Below are positions 1 through 11,925 of a stretch of DNA of 64,000 nucleotides, piece by piece (position 1 is the stretch's first letter; the number at the start of each line of letters is the position of its first letter). The notes under the pieces were generated by a model, which made no database searches, had not been told where the DNA came from, and worked only from the letters and a program-made list of their open reading frames with translations. The stretch covers positions 4,185,001 to 4,249,000 of the forward strand of contig NC_012874.2 of NCBI RefSeq assembly GCF_000003195.3. Reading direction: 5' to 3'. Origin of the DNA: Sorghum bicolor (taxonomy: Eukaryota; Streptophyta; Magnoliopsida; Poales; Poaceae). A program made the position numbers and the translations under genes.

Positions 1-2128
1 CCGCCACGCGTTATCCGGTTGTGGATATTGGGGGTGCTTTTTTTGTTTTTTGGAATTGCACCCTCAAGATTTTGAACATTTTGCCTTTATTTATGATACG
101 GAATAGAGGGCCAGGGGCAGGGAGTCGTCGCTCTCCAAACGTTGCAGTGCAATGATCGTGTGGGGAATGGATTGTGTGCAATGATCGCTCTCCACGAATG
201 TGCACGGTTTGTGAGAAATTTGATGAGCTACCATTCTATAAACTTTGCACTAATGAGGAATTTGAGTGCCAGTGATCCTGTGAACGAAATCTTTATAGTG
301 AGTGAGGAATCACAGAAGCAGTATATGAAATCAAAAACACCAAATAGCCTTACCACCAAAGCAAAAAAGTGGCAGAATAACAAATACACAAGCGGAAAGC
401 AACCGCATGCGAGACATGGGAGCTCTTTGACGATGTCCTCAGATAGATGAATGACGCTAAGCTTTCGCTAAGTAGCGTCACTGGTGCATTTCCATCTCCG
501 ATCCTTTATTTTTTTTTAAAAAAAAACAAGTTTAGAAACTCTGTTTTTAAAAAAGCAACTTGGTTCCTTTCTTTCCAACGACAACGACAGCCACGGGACG
601 AGGCTCCCCTTTTGGTTTTGGGTCTCGTACAAGGAGGGCAAGCAGCTGATGGCGGAGTCGTCATGGTCGTCGCAGCTGCGTGCACGAGCAGGGTGGAGAT
701 GGTAAAATTTTCTCTTTTGTTTTGTTGAGGACATATGTTCTTACCTTCTTACTTATTGAATTCATAATGAGAAGTATATAAGTGTGTATCTCAATAGAAA
801 ACTCTATTGGGATATGTATTTATACTTTTCTCAATACGAATTCAACGAATAAAAGGATGAAAGCATGTATACTCAAGGGAAAAAAACGTGTTCGGACGGA
901 GACATGCCAACAAGGATCGAACGGGAGCCGGGAAAAAAAGAGCGAAAAGTATATGCGTTGTCCCTGATCTTAACGTACGTGTGTGTGTGTCGTGTCCATA
1001 TGCATGTTTGGGTCCATCAGATCACAACCGGGACACTTGTTTTAGCAATTTGGCGCGCAAAAAAGTTTAGAGCCTTTAATATTGTTCACTGATTTATTAT
1101 AAGAAAAAAACACTAAAGACTCGACACATAAGCTCTAGCGAGTAGGACCTTAGTTTTAGTTTACCCTACACGACGTCGCACGAGTTTTGTGCAATTAGAC
1201 ACAAATTCCCGTAAAAGTTACTGTTCAAATGGTAAGTAAATTTTTGAAAATTAATCACTCCTTTATAGTGTTTGTTGCGATCGAGCTCGATCGAGCACCC
1301 AGCTGCAGCGACAGAGACGGCTCCTGGGTCGCGATATATATATCACATATACTGTATGGGTTGGGCGAACAACAGCCACACATATTTTAATAAAAATATA
1401 TAGTGTTTGTTCCATTCTTCTAGTGTGATTAGTTGCAATGGCGGCGATATAATATAATCAAAGCTCCTTAAACTAGCATTTTTTTTGTAGGCCTATGTCT
1501 GTGTCAACGAGACGAGCTCAGGGATGATGCGTCAGGGATATCCTGCATGTTCATCCAAGGATTTTCTTTTGATATTGCGCTGTCCTTCCTTCCTTCCTTC
1601 TACTCAACTCTGAGCTCTTGGTAGACATCAAACTCCTTCAGTGGAATAAGCTGGACCGTTATATAGTAGCTCACGTGGCCAGTGCGGGGGGTCACTAGAA
1701 GCACAAGTTGTAGATCAGCTGAGATATGTTTGATCGATACACACTAATGCTAAAATAATACTTATTCACTCACTCTATCCTCGAACAGAAGGTATATATC
1801 CAAACAAATTTAAAATATATTATGTGATGAAACAAATACTAGTGCATGTACCCTCTCTGATTACCATATTTGGATTGGCGGGTATACATATTAGTGATAA
1901 GCATGCATGTGAATGTTGTCTTTTTGAGGATTTGTACATAGAATCCCTTACAGTTTAGGGGAAAAAAATCATATGTTCAAATGAATGGAGGGAGCAAGTA
2001 AAAGTAGGTATATATACGTCTAATGGCGCCAGGAAAGTAGAGAGAGAGAGAGAGAGGGAGAGAGAAATAATTAAGTTAGTATTGGTTTCTATGGTATATG
2101 CAAAGCATGGTGCTAAATTTGGCATGTA
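1..2128. other. intergenic, no gene recognised
   Basis: No ORF here has recognisable domains, coding composition or splice context. The sequence is AT-rich, with a slightly GC-richer patch near 590-700 and a short GA microsatellite at about 2040-2067. I see no gene or complete transposon in this stretch. Confidence 0.6.
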
Positions 2129-2270
2129 CTAAGTCCGAACTAAATTATAAAATATTTTGGTCTTTTTAGATCCGTTACTTTTGCTATGCACTTAGATAAT
2201 ATACTGTTTCTAGATATATAGTAAAAGCAATGTATCTAAAAAGCCACAATATAATTTGGAATAGAGGGAG
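2129..2270. mobile_element. Stowaway-like MITE
   Basis: The right end reads as the reverse complement of the Stowaway consensus (CTCCCTCTATTCC followed by AAATTATA), next to TA. The left end is a decayed version starting after a TA. The internal ATCTAGATATATAGTAAAAG-type core is shared with the element at 16755-16905. The length of about 142 bp and the TA target site fit Tc1/mariner-derived MITEs. Confidence 0.65.
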
Positions 2271-3579
2271 TATAACATTAATAAATTTAAGGTATGCTAT
2301 TGGCAGTGCTGCTAAGACTATTTTTGTATGGATTAAAAAACAACTATGGTTTACAAAAAAATATCTTGAATTGTCATAGCATTTACAAAAGGTGCTGAGT
2401 GATAATGTGTGTACAACAACAACCCTATCTAGTGAGCTTCTCAAGTGAAACCTTATCAAACACTAACTTTTAAAACAGTTTTTATGGGGAGGAGTCGTTG
2501 TTATATTAATCTAAATATAATAAAGGTAGAGCTGATTGACAAAAAAATCAAACAAAGCCTAAGACACAAGCAATGCTAAATAACTACATTTAGCATCCAA
2601 ATAGAAGGGCAATAGATGTACATGCTCTAACCGATATTAGATCGCAGTAGGTTTTTTAAAACGAGAAGCCAACAACCACTGCTTTACTATTTAGTAAGCC
2701 AATTGTCTAAATAAAATAGTTAAATGACAACCTAACTTTGCTAAGCTAAGGCTTTCTTTGATTAGGCTTCACAAGGAGTTTCACCTCTGCTTTTTAGGCG
2801 CAACCCTACCAAACACTAGCTTATAAAATGACTCTACAATAGATGCTACAAAAGGAGAATGAAAATATGTTTTCTTACTAGCGAGGTAAAATTATATAAA
2901 CATAATTTCTGACTTTCTAGGTAAAACCATTTGCAAAGAAGCCATATCAAAGAGAACAGTATGTATGCGTGGACATATGTCTTGCATGTCCAATTGTTCA
3001 TCTAGGTTGCGTGTTCAATGTTGTATTTGTCTTATTTATTTATTCGAACTTACTTTACCCAGATTTTAAACTCCTGCCATTTCCTACAGTATCTAAATCA
3101 CTATTCACACTCTTAATTTAATATATACAATTTTTAATTATATTAATAAATAGTATATTGATGATAGGCTAAGCATCTTTGTGTTTTATCGGCTACGTGT
3201 ACATGCCCATAATAACATGAGCCGTACGGCTCCCACAGTGGGGGCGATAGGATTAGGATCCGAAGTCGTGTGGGCCGGATGCACTACCACCACATACAAA
3301 TTCTAAATTAGTTATTATTCCTTCAACTTTGGTTAGTTGGCCACGACAACCTTAGCAACCACTACTTTGTAACTAATACTTTTTTGTTTCAAATTGTGAG
3401 AACAGTTTAGATTTTCATGAAATATATATTTTTTTATACACAACCAATATGCGGACATGCGGTAGTTATTTAAAAAAAAACAAAATGATGTGCAATTTAG
3501 AATCGGGAGAACAGTACATGCGCATGTGTACATACCCTCTGGTCCTATGTGTAACCTTACTCTAACTCTGTGCTTTTAG
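2271..3579. other. intergenic, no gene recognised
   Basis: AT-rich sequence with many stops in all frames and no recognisable domain. I found no complete element with terminal repeats. Confidence 0.55.
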
Positions 3580-3854
3580 TAGGGATGAAAACGGATCGGA
3601 TACGGACGGTTATCACTGATATCATATTTGTTTTTATATTTTTGGTCGGATTCAGATTCGAATACGGATAATGTCAACCTGTCGGATAAGATATGATTGG
3701 ATGTCGACATCACAAATATACGATTTAAGTATTCGGATACGGATACGGTATCGGATGTTGAATATTCGGACTCGCATACGGATAGATCTGAACCCCTTTA
3801 AACGAATTCGGTCTCGAATATGGTCGGAAAATATCCGTACCGTTTTCATCCCTA
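3580..3854. mobile_element. hAT-type MITE with TAGGGATGAAAACGG termini
   Basis: The element begins TAGGGATGAAAACGG and ends with its reverse complement CCGTTTTCATCCCTA. It is flanked by 8-bp sequences GCTTTTAG (left) and ACTTTTAG (right), a target duplication with one mismatch; 8 bp is the hAT signature. The interior is rich in CGGAT/ATCCG repeats and has no coding capacity. Confidence 0.75.
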
Positions 3855-4054
3855 ACTTTTAGTGGTAAACGATGTTCCCATTGACAGCAAGACACTTGTG
3901 GTGACTTCGTCAATCTCGAGATGTATCAGCACAGTCTTTTAAAGGTGATCATAGGGTGGGATTTGTGTACATGTGTTCACAGGGATAGAGGTGAGTGTGC
4001 GTACTGTTGAGCGTTGGCGTCTATATTTGTGTAATTCAAAAAATATATATTATA

Positions 4055-4180
4055 ATCTCCTATTTTAAATTAAAAGATGTTTTGGATGTTTTGACTATTC
4101 TAGTTGTATATGTTTAGATTTACACTGTATCTAGATATATAGTAAAGGAAATGTATAAATTATGTCTAGGAACGGATTGA
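4055..4180. mobile_element. decayed Stowaway-like MITE remnant
   Basis: It contains the internal core (ATCTAGATATATAGTAAAGG) seen in the Stowaway copies at 2129-2270 and 16755-16905. Neither terminus is intact, so the limits are approximate. Confidence 0.4.
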
Positions 4181-4396
4181 GCACATAACAAATGCCTATT
4201 ACATCTATTTATATACAAAGTTACAAACAAGTATAAATTATGATCTCAACATCTACACTTGGGCTATTCTTATTTTAATAAAGAAAAAACATGCGCAAGA
4301 GTACAATCACACAATTCAGAAAAAAAAAACTATAGATTTTAGAGATTTTGATCAATAATTAGTATTTTTTTTTGCATCAGTTCAAGGTGCCTCTAA

Positions 4397-4925
4397 GGGC
4401 ATGTTTGGTACACTTATAAAATTGTTTTTTGCCAAATACTTATTTCTAAAATAGCTTCATAGGTGAAGCTATTTTTCTTTTTCTCTCACAAAGACATGAG
4501 GTAGGATGAAACTAAAAAAAGTAGCTTATTGCAGCTCTCTCGCTCATTTCTCTCTCTCTTATCTATGGCCTTGTTTAGTTCCAAAAAAATTTGCAAAACA
4601 GGCACTGTAGCACTTTCGTTTGTATTTGACAAATATTGTCTAATCATGGACTAACTAGGTTCAAAAGATTCGTCTCGTCAATTCCGACCAAACTATGCAA
4701 TTAGTTTTTATTTTCGTCTATATTTAATACTCCATGCATGCGTCTAAAGATTCGATGTGATGGAGAATCTGAAAAATTTTGCAAAATTTTTTGGGAACTA
4801 AACAAGGCCTATATATGAAATAGTTGGTGTAGCTATTTTATCAAACACTTTATTCAAACACAGCTCGACTTCACTCGCAAAATTACTTATGAAGCTATTT
4901 TCTAAAAAAGAAATAGCTTTGCTTC
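4397..4925. mobile_element. Tourist-like MITE, split by a second MITE
   Basis: The left end GGGCATGTTTGGTAC follows TAA. The body (AATAGCTTCATAGGTGAAGC, then GACATGAGGTAGGA, then CTCATTTCTCTCTCTC) is the reverse complement of the uninterrupted copy at about 30430-30727. At 4567-4809 it is interrupted by a GGCCTTGTTTAG-type MITE. The right terminus is decayed, so the end is approximate. Confidence 0.6.
4567..4809 (+). mobile_element. GGCCTTGTTTAG-family MITE, copy 1 (nested)
   Basis: A 243-bp element bounded by GGCCTTGTTTAGTTCC and GGGAACTAAACAAGGCC and flanked by the 3-bp duplication TAT. It has the family's conserved interior (AGCACTTTCGTTTGTATTTG, then ATGCATGCGTCTAAAGATTC). It lies inside the MITE at 4397-4925, and removing it with one TAT restores continuity with the related copy near 30.5 kb. 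No coding capacity. Confidence 0.8.
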
Positions 4926-5065
4926 GTGTTTTTTATTTATTAATATGTTTGTTATAAATAAACCACTGCAATGCACAAAAAGAAGTCGGCAGGACCTGGC
5001 CGAGTCTGCTGTGGGCCCACACCCACTTTTTTCGCTCGACGGTGGCAAGCCATAGACCAGCTAAA

Positions 5066-5255
5066 TTTTCAAATTGTTAGTCACATCAAATCTTACAATA
5101 TATGTACCAAGTAAATATAAATAAAAAAATAACTAATTGTATGATTTATTTATAATTTATAAGATAATTTTTTTGAGCCTAGTTAATTTATGTTTGAACA
5201 ATATTCGTTAAATTACGGGATATATTTTGCAAAACTTTTTTAACAAAACAAGGCC
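5066..5255 (-). mobile_element. GGCCTTGTTTAG-family MITE, decayed copy
   Basis: It keeps the right terminus AAACAAGGCC and the reverse-complement interior (CACATCAAATCTTAC, then GAGCCTAGTTAATTTATG), but the left terminus is not recognisable. It lies directly upstream of the PRR95 5' region. Confidence 0.55.
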
Positions 5256-5291
5256 CAACTCGCCCGAAACGAGAGGCCACGAGCGGCCGCC

Positions 5292-5611
5292 AAATATCCG
5301 TCTGCGAGGTGGAGACGCATCAGAAAACGAGAGAAAAATCGGGCACTCGAAATATCCTCTGCCGCGAGTTAAATTTCAACAGCGCGGGCAAAGGGAAGGG
5401 AAAGGAGAGGAAAATATCTGGGTGCTGCTGCTGTTGTTTGGGGGAGGGGAGGGGAGGGGAGGCCAGGCCAGGCCACCCCACCCCACGCGACGTCTCCCCG
5501 TCCTCCGGCTTTCGTTTCGTCCACGACCATCATCTCCCGGCTCGGCCCGATCCCCGCCCCGTCGCCGCTGACGTGGCGCCCACCGCGCGGAAAAAATATT
5601 CCAGATATTTT
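5292..5611. promoter_or_regulatory. evening-element-like cluster upstream of PRR95
   Basis: Two exact evening elements are visible: AAAATATCT at 5411-5419 and its reverse complement AGATATTTT at 5603-5611. Two related AAATATCC motifs lie at 5292-5299 and 5350-5357. All are within 420 bp upstream of the PRR95 start codon. Such motifs are known targets of CCA1/LHY/RVE MYB factors and of evening-complex-associated repression in plants. That they regulate this gene is inferred from position and the gene's family. The transcription start is unknown, so some motifs may lie in the 5' leader. Confidence 0.55.
5440..5464 (+). promoter_or_regulatory. G-quadruplex-type motif in the PRR95 5' region
   Basis: At least four runs of four or more G separated by single A residues occur on the coding strand about 240 bp before the start codon. 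This fits a classical G4 pattern. Function is not shown. Confidence 0.4.
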
Positions 5612-5705
5612 CCCCACCGCTCGCTCCCTTCCCTCCCCCCCCTCTTCCCTCTCCTCTCCTGGCGGCCTTTCCCAGACGACTCCTGCTCTGCTCCGCAGCA
5701 ATCAA

Positions 5706-8700
5706 ATGTCTCCCGACGCCGACGCCACCGCCGGAGCCGGAGGCGGCGACGGCGGCGGAGGAGAGGCGGGCGGCGGCGCCGGCGCCGGCGCGTCGTCGTC
5801 TCCGGCGTCCGCGGCGGCGAACGGGCGGGCGCTGGTGCGGTGGGACCAGATCCTGCCGCGCCGCTCGCTGCGGGTGCTCCTCGTCGAGCACGACGACTCC
5901 ACGCGCCAGGTCGTCACCGCGCTGCTCCGCAAGTGCGGCTACCGCGGTGAGTCATTCGCCTCCTCCTCCTCCTCCTCTCCTCCCTGCTTCTTCCCCACCC
6001 CGCCGGTCGTTAATCCCCACGGGAAATTCTCCCTTGTCCTAACTCCTCTCTCCCTCCCTCTCTCTCTTCCTTTGGGAGACGGACGGCAGTGGCGGCGGTC
6101 GCGGACGGGATGAAGGCGTGGGAGGTGATGCGGGGCCGCGCATACGCCTTCGACCTCGTCCTCACCGAGGTCGCCATGCCCTCGCTCTCCGGCATCCAGC
6201 TGCTCTCCAGGATCGTCGCCGCCGACGAGTGCAAGAACATCCCCGTCATCAGTAAGCCTCCCCCCACTCGCTATTCGATCCAAGTCAAATGTTTCGTGTC
6301 TGCTCACGTGCCTCGATTTCTTCTCTTCTTCTGGATCAAATCGACCCTCCCTGGGAATGGATTAGGGCTCCACTAGTAGCCAAGCGGTAACTTCGAGCAA
6401 GGGACTGGTGGTGCCGGATATACTGTATAATTTTATGCTCACTGCTCAGCTCTGCCTGGATTTTTTTATATTATATTATGCTCTGCACATGCTTGTTACT
6501 CAAACCGGGATGCTTGCATCATGCTCGTGTCGTATGAGCAGCTTTAAGGTTACTGTGTCATCATTGTTAGACTAGATTCCCCTCTGTGATGTTCCCCCTT
6601 GTGCTGTAAGCCAAGTGTTGCGTAGATAGATGGATTAAAATGGCATTAGAGTGCTTGGGATATGGGAGTGGAAGTAGTTTGTTCTCAGAGTTTCTGTGGT
6701 CACTGCTGTTCTGAATTTGAAGTTTGTGATTGCAGGCGAATTACCGGTTTTCATGATTTTTGAATGGTACATATATACACTTTTTTGAGAGTCTATCTAT
6801 AATGAATCACATATCTTGACTGGGAAATTATCCTGCTTCATCGGATGCTTGACAATTTCAATTTACATGTCCAGAGACTCAGCTTAAAAAAAAAAACAAA
6901 AGGAGGTGGCAGTAGTCCTGGAGATCAAATTAGAAAATATTGATTGCAGTGTTCTGGTTCATAGCCATAGCGTTACTTCAAGTACTTATTTTAATGCTGC
7001 TAGATCTATGCTAAATATAGAGGATGCTTACATTGAATGTGCAAAAAGACAAGAAAGACTTTGCTAAATATGAACAGCACTTGTGACGAGGAACAGAAGA
7101 TGAGCTGCGCAACATGTGATTGATGTGTTTATGTGAATTCAACCGTTATTGTAGCTCTATTTTCCTAATCAACTAATGTTTTCACAACCACTTATCAGCC
7201 TAGTATAACGATGTGCTTATATCTGGAGCAATGTAATACGTGCATCACAAGCAGCCTTGATTTAAAAGAATTGTTGAATCTAATATTTATTTGTTATGGG
7301 TTTCATCGGTTTTGCACTGGTTGCCTATGGCAGTGATGTCGTCCCAAGATTCTATTGGCACGGTGCTCAAGTGCATGCAGAAAGGTGCGGTGGACTTCCT
7401 TGTGAAACCGGTGAGAAAGAACGAGCTGCGTAACTTATGGCAACATGTATGGAGGCGCCATGCAGTAAGTTCTTTTTTCTGTAGTTCTTTAAGAACATAC
7501 TTCCTTTTGCCATGGCATAGTGGCGCATGCTGCAAAATGTAGCCTTATCCAAATGCTTTGTTTGATTTTATTCGTCAGCTTATCTAGATTTATTTTGGCT
7601 GCCTTTTTCTTGAAACTTTATGGACTACTAGTATATAGACATGGTTTTTTGAGATCCTTGGTGAAAAACTGGAAAATGGTCTTGTAGCCACTTTAGCTTT
7701 TATCATCTCTCTGTTATGTACTGTCAATTTATAGTTTTTCTTTGGGATACTTAGGCATTAAGAATTGAATGCAGATGAATTGCCAGACAAATGGATCAGA
7801 AAATAATGCAGCCAGCAATCATATAAGTGCAAATGTTGCTAATGGGTCAAAGACAGGAGAAAACAGCGATGAGGAAAGTGATGCACAAGTAAGTATTTAA
7901 CCTTGCTTACACCTTATCTGTTCAACTGGCATTAATGTATGTGTTCAGTTGCATATTTGCATTCCTGCTTAGCTTGACAACGCCAGTTTAATAGAAAGTA
8001 ATAAAGTTTGACAAATGACAATATAACATTTGGAGACATGTCCTTTTCTATGATGGTTTTTGTGTTGACTTTACATAGTGATGTAACTGGCACTATTTAA
8101 TGGAATCAATTAGAGTTCATCATTTCATCCTTTATGCGGTTCTGATATATCCTTGACATTCATATTGGATTTCCTTGCCATGTTACATTATGGAGACTGT
8201 TTTGTCTTGATCAGAGCTTTGGTAGCAAGAGGGAGACCGAAATTCAGAGTGTTGAGAAGTTACCAGACATTCGTAGAGATGAAGATGAAGTGGCTGGCTC
8301 ATCCAAAAAAACTGAATCACAAAATAAGTCTTATGATGTCAGAGTAAACACAAAAGTGGATGCGTCAAAAGATAGCGATGGTAAGGAATTCAGACCTGGT
8401 TACATAGTTTTATGTTAACTTGCGCCACTCTAGTGCACATGTAATAGTAATTTGTCATTTCATCGCATGCAGGTGCTCCAAGTGGAAGTGAGAAGAATGT
8501 ACACTCCAAATGCCTTAATGGTATTACTTCTGCAAAAGTGGCTGAGCAAATTATGGATAATGCCTTGAGGATCACGGATGCAAGTTCACGTCGTCCAAGC
8601 AATCTTGGCAAAGATTTGGCTATGACTGAGCCAGAAGCTGACAGAAAATGCCAATCTTCAGTCATGGAAAATAATGCTGTCACAGAAAATAACCTTGGTG

Positions 8701-10085
8701 TAAAGTCAAAGGGTGCTGCAATATGTCCTGCTGATTCTTGCCCCTCCCAGTTTCTGGAGACCAACTTGGGAAAGCAACACCATCTTAATGGTTACAAAAA
8801 CCAAGAATTCAGGGAAAAAGATATCTTTAATCACTCGAATTCCTCTGCCTTTTCAAGGTACTTTGTGCTGATGTGTTTCAAACTTTAGTCTAAAATTCTG
8901 ATTGCCTATCTAGTTCTTGAATTTGGCTGGAAATTATCTGTTAATGCATGCCTTTTTGTCCATGCCCATTTGTTTCTTTGAGGTTACATGTTTTAGTACT
9001 TCTATAGACCCATAAGTTGATGATGTTAGTAACTGTTCAAATGTGTTCCATAACTCTGATAAGCTTTATTATACTTGTCCATCGCTTCATCATGACACAG
9101 ATATGGCAATAAAAGGATAGAACCATCAGGGGAAATACAATTTTTTCCTTCTCTCTGCATCACTGGGCAAGAGCATGTTCATGGCAAGGACCCAGTTTTC
9201 CAACCCAATGGGGTGTTGCTGCCTCCCAATGAACATAATACAGGTGAGAGTACAAGGCAAACTCGAATTACTTTGGACAGTAGCCCGGAGGGTGCTGCCA
9301 TCATGTGTTCCAGTAGTGCTAGGGAAGATGCTGGTGTAAGTAGTTCTTCCCATAGAAAGGACAGCATGAGCCATCCGTCATATGGGTTTATTCCTGTTCC
9401 AATTCCTGTCGGTCCTGGGATGCCCTACCATTATGGTGCAATTCTGCAGCCAGTATACTACCCACAGGGTCCTCTTATGCACTGTGATTCAGCTGGAATC
9501 AACAAGGCAGCAATCCAGCATGGCTCTGGTCAATCTAATTACCATGAAGCTCCTGGTAAACCATCTCAGGATGATGAGCACAAACAGTCAGAGGAAAACC
9601 ACCAGTTGCATCATTCAAGACAAATTCTTCGGGAATCAGGAGAACCAATTGAGATGGCGAGAGCTCACATGGATCGCGCTAACCAGAGTGCAAGTTGCAG
9701 CCAAGATATCTGCAAAGGAAGTGGATGCACGGGTAGTGGTGAAGCCGATATCAATGCAAATACAATGGTTGCCCTTGAGAGTGGCAACGAAAGTGGCATC
9801 CAAAATGGTGATAGGTCTCGCCGTGAAGCCGCGTTGATGAAGTTCCGCATGAAAAGGAAAGATAGATGCTTCGAGAAAAAGGTATTTCATCTGATAACCC
9901 TTTTAGTCATTGAATGGCCATTGAATGATTTCTTTATTTAACTCTACCTTTCGTTTTTTATTTCTACACAGGTTAGGTATCATAGCAGGAAGAAGCTTGC
10001 AGAGCAAAGGCCAAGAGTTAAGGGACAATTTGTAAGCCAAAAGCAGAAATCTGCTACAACAACAGAAGCAGAAACTGACTTGTGA
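5706..10085 (+). CDS. PRR95: pseudo-response regulator, PRR95-type circadian clock protein
   Basis: The eight-exon model is 5706-5946, 6090-6251, 7334-7464, 7775-7888, 8215-8380, 8473-8857, 9101-9881 and 9972-10085, giving 697 residues. All introns are GT-AG with consistent phases. A Gly/Ala-rich N-terminus precedes a pseudo-receiver domain (about residues 54-170). It keeps the acidic EHDD (61-64) and the Lys of LVKP (159), but has Glu107 in LTEVAMP where true receivers carry the phosphoacceptor Asp; this is the PRR hallmark. A long Ser/Asn-rich middle with [17 protein letters not shown] follows. A C-terminal CCT motif (about 638-683, [20 protein letters not shown]) spans the last intron. PRRs are nuclear repressors of CCA1/LHY-type clock genes. 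Assignment to PRR95 rather than PRR59 rests on remembered similarity of the receiver and middle region. The start is the first in-frame ATG of a GC-rich first exon. Confidence 0.88.
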
Positions 10086-11064
10086 CCGGCGTTAATTTGT
10101 AACTGTAATTTTGATTCTTGCTTGCCCACCAGGTGTGGGCAATTGGACTGATAATACTGAAGGCTGGCAACAGTTTTTCCCTTACATGGTTAGCCTTTCT
10201 GTACAATGGTGAACTCTTTAGTCTTTATGTCTAGTGTTTGTTGGCATTCAAGCCTTATTTTGTAAAGTACATCAAATTGACGACAAATGTTCAGAGTGAA
10301 AGGGGGGTGTGGGGGATTAGGAAAACGGTGCAACCACCAGATTTCCTCTATGTACTTAGATGTTTGTGGAGTGAGAAAGCAGAGCCTGTACAGCTTATTC
10401 ACCCATTTTGTTGCCATTAAAATAGTAGTAACTTGTAACTACTAACTACTGCTATGACAACAACAGACACTGTTGTAGAACTTAGAACAGCCTTACAGTC
10501 AGCTGGTCTTTCCCATTGGGACCATGACATTTTCATTTAGTGCTTAATCCTGTGAGTAATCCCCTCGATAAGACGCCCTCCTGTATGCAGGACAGTCAAG
10601 ATTTGTTTGATCCAATCCAAGCATCCAGCATTTGGCTTGCCTGTAATGTAAACTGAAACAGGAAGCAGCATGATGCACACACCATGTCTCTGTCAACTAT
10701 ACTAGTATACACAGCAGCAATGCAGCATATATCCTTTGCCTGTCTTGTACTCTGGAAAGCACCAACGAATCATCATTCACTGGAAATCTTTTGACCTATA
10801 TATTATTTCCTTATTACACTTTCTGTGGCCTATCATTTGTGCACATGAAGTGTAAGCGCCTAAGCCGCGGATTTGTTGGGATTAATCTGTTGTGTTGTGC
10901 CGTAAGAGGAATCGGCAATTCCTTGTCCTTGCTGCCAATTTCAAGAGCATCTACCTTTACAGCCAGCATTTCTCATCTCACTCAGCCCACGTAATATTCC
11001 GTTGGAGCTTGCTCCTCAAGTTTGGCACATTTCTTTGCCGCCAGCCTCCGGGCTCCATCCATCT
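10086..11064. other. PRR95 3' region and intergenic spacer
   Basis: The first few hundred bases after the PRR95 stop probably hold its 3' UTR. No clear polyadenylation signal or further gene was recognised before the next promoter. Confidence 0.5.
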
Positions 11065-11070
11065 TATAAA
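11065..11070 (+). promoter_or_regulatory. TATA box of the proline-rich wall protein gene
   Basis: TATAAA preceded by a C/T-rich stretch, 160 bp upstream of the ATG at 11230. This is a plausible spacing for a short plant 5' UTR. Confidence 0.5.
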
Positions 11071-11229
11071 CCCAGACCCAGAGGTCCACCAGCTAGCTCC
11101 CGCGGGAATCTCACCTGTGAAAGCGAGCACACGCAACGCAGCCGCAAGCAAGCGCATCCATCAGTGTCCTCTCCTGCGTTTCTGTCTGGCCATCGAGCTG
11201 ACTAGCTAGGCGGCGGCAAGCCGGCAATA

Positions 11230-11925
11230 ATGGAGGGAAGAAGGGCGGCCGTGCCGTCGTCGGTGGCGGCGGCGGTGGTGTCGCTGCTGCTGGCGGTGGT
11301 GGTGTCCTCGTGCTGTTTCTCGGTCGTCGTCGTCGCTGGTGACGAGGGCGAGCCGGCGGTGGGGAGCCCGGACACGAACCAGCTGTGCGTGAGCAAGTGC
11401 GGGACGTGCCCGACCATCTGCACGGCGTCGCCGCCGACCATCCTGCCGATGACCGCGCCCCCGCCGCCGGCCCTGGCGCTGCTGCCGCTGTCCGCGCCCC
11501 CGCCGCCGTACCTCGAGCTGGTGCTTCCGCCGCCGCCGCCGGGGGACGTGAACGACCTCCTGCCTCCAGTCATGCCACTCACGAGCCCGCCGGCGCCGGA
11601 GTCGTCCCCGTGCTCGACCCCACCTTCGTCGTCGTCGTCGTCGGAGCCTCCGCCGTCGTCACCACCACCACCCTCGCCCTCGCCACCGCCACCGAAGAGC
11701 AGCAGCGGAGACGGTGGCAGCGGCTCGTCGTCCTCGTCCTCGTCTTCCCCGTCGGCGCCTTCTTCGCACTTCTCGTCGCCGCCGTCCCCGCCGTCGTCGT
11801 CCAACCCTTACTACTACCTGTACCTCTCCGGCGGCGCCAAGGCCCGCGGCGGCGGCGCGTCCAGCGCTTTCGCGGTGCTCGTCCTCGCCGCGTTCCTGCC
11901 CATCGTCGTCGTCCTTTTCAAGTGA
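11230..11925 (+). CDS. secreted proline/serine-rich, probably GPI-anchored wall protein
   Basis: A single exon of 231 residues. An N-terminal signal peptide (about 12-36, Val/Leu-rich) is followed by a small Cys cluster (CVSKCGTCPTIC, about 53-64). A long Pro/Ser region follows with PPPP, SPPPP and SPSP blocks (about 68-160), of the type hydroxylated and glycosylated in arabinogalactan proteins and extensins, then a poly-Ser tract and YYYLYL. The C-terminus is hydrophobic (about 213-230), preceded by a small-residue segment (GGGASS) that could be a GPI omega site. It is therefore likely exported to the plasma membrane or wall. The family name is uncertain: the Cys cluster also resembles leucine-rich-repeat-less extensin-like proteins of grasses. 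The start is the first ATG after a clear TATA box. The high GC content is typical of grass intronless genes. Confidence 0.72.
   Translation: MEGRRAAVPSSVAAAVVSLLLAVVVSSCCFSVVVVAGDEGEPAVGSPDTNQLCVSKCGTCPTICTASPPTILPMTAPPPPALALLPLSAPPPPYLELVLPPPPPGDVNDLLPPVMPLTSPPAPESSPCSTPPSSSSSSEPPPSSPPPPSPSPPPPKSSSGDGGSGSSSSSSSSPSAPSSHFSSPPSPPSSSNPYYYLYLSGGAKARGGGASSAFAVLVLAAFLPIVVVLFK

Noticed and set aside
5309..5950. + strand frame of 213 codons overlapping the PRR95 leader and exon 1
   Set aside because: Arg-rich out-of-frame translation of GC-rich DNA, no domain, ends inside the intron donor region.
11202..11804. minus-strand Gly/Asp-rich frame opposite the wall protein gene
   Set aside because: Reverse complement of the Pro/Ser repeats; low-complexity shadow.
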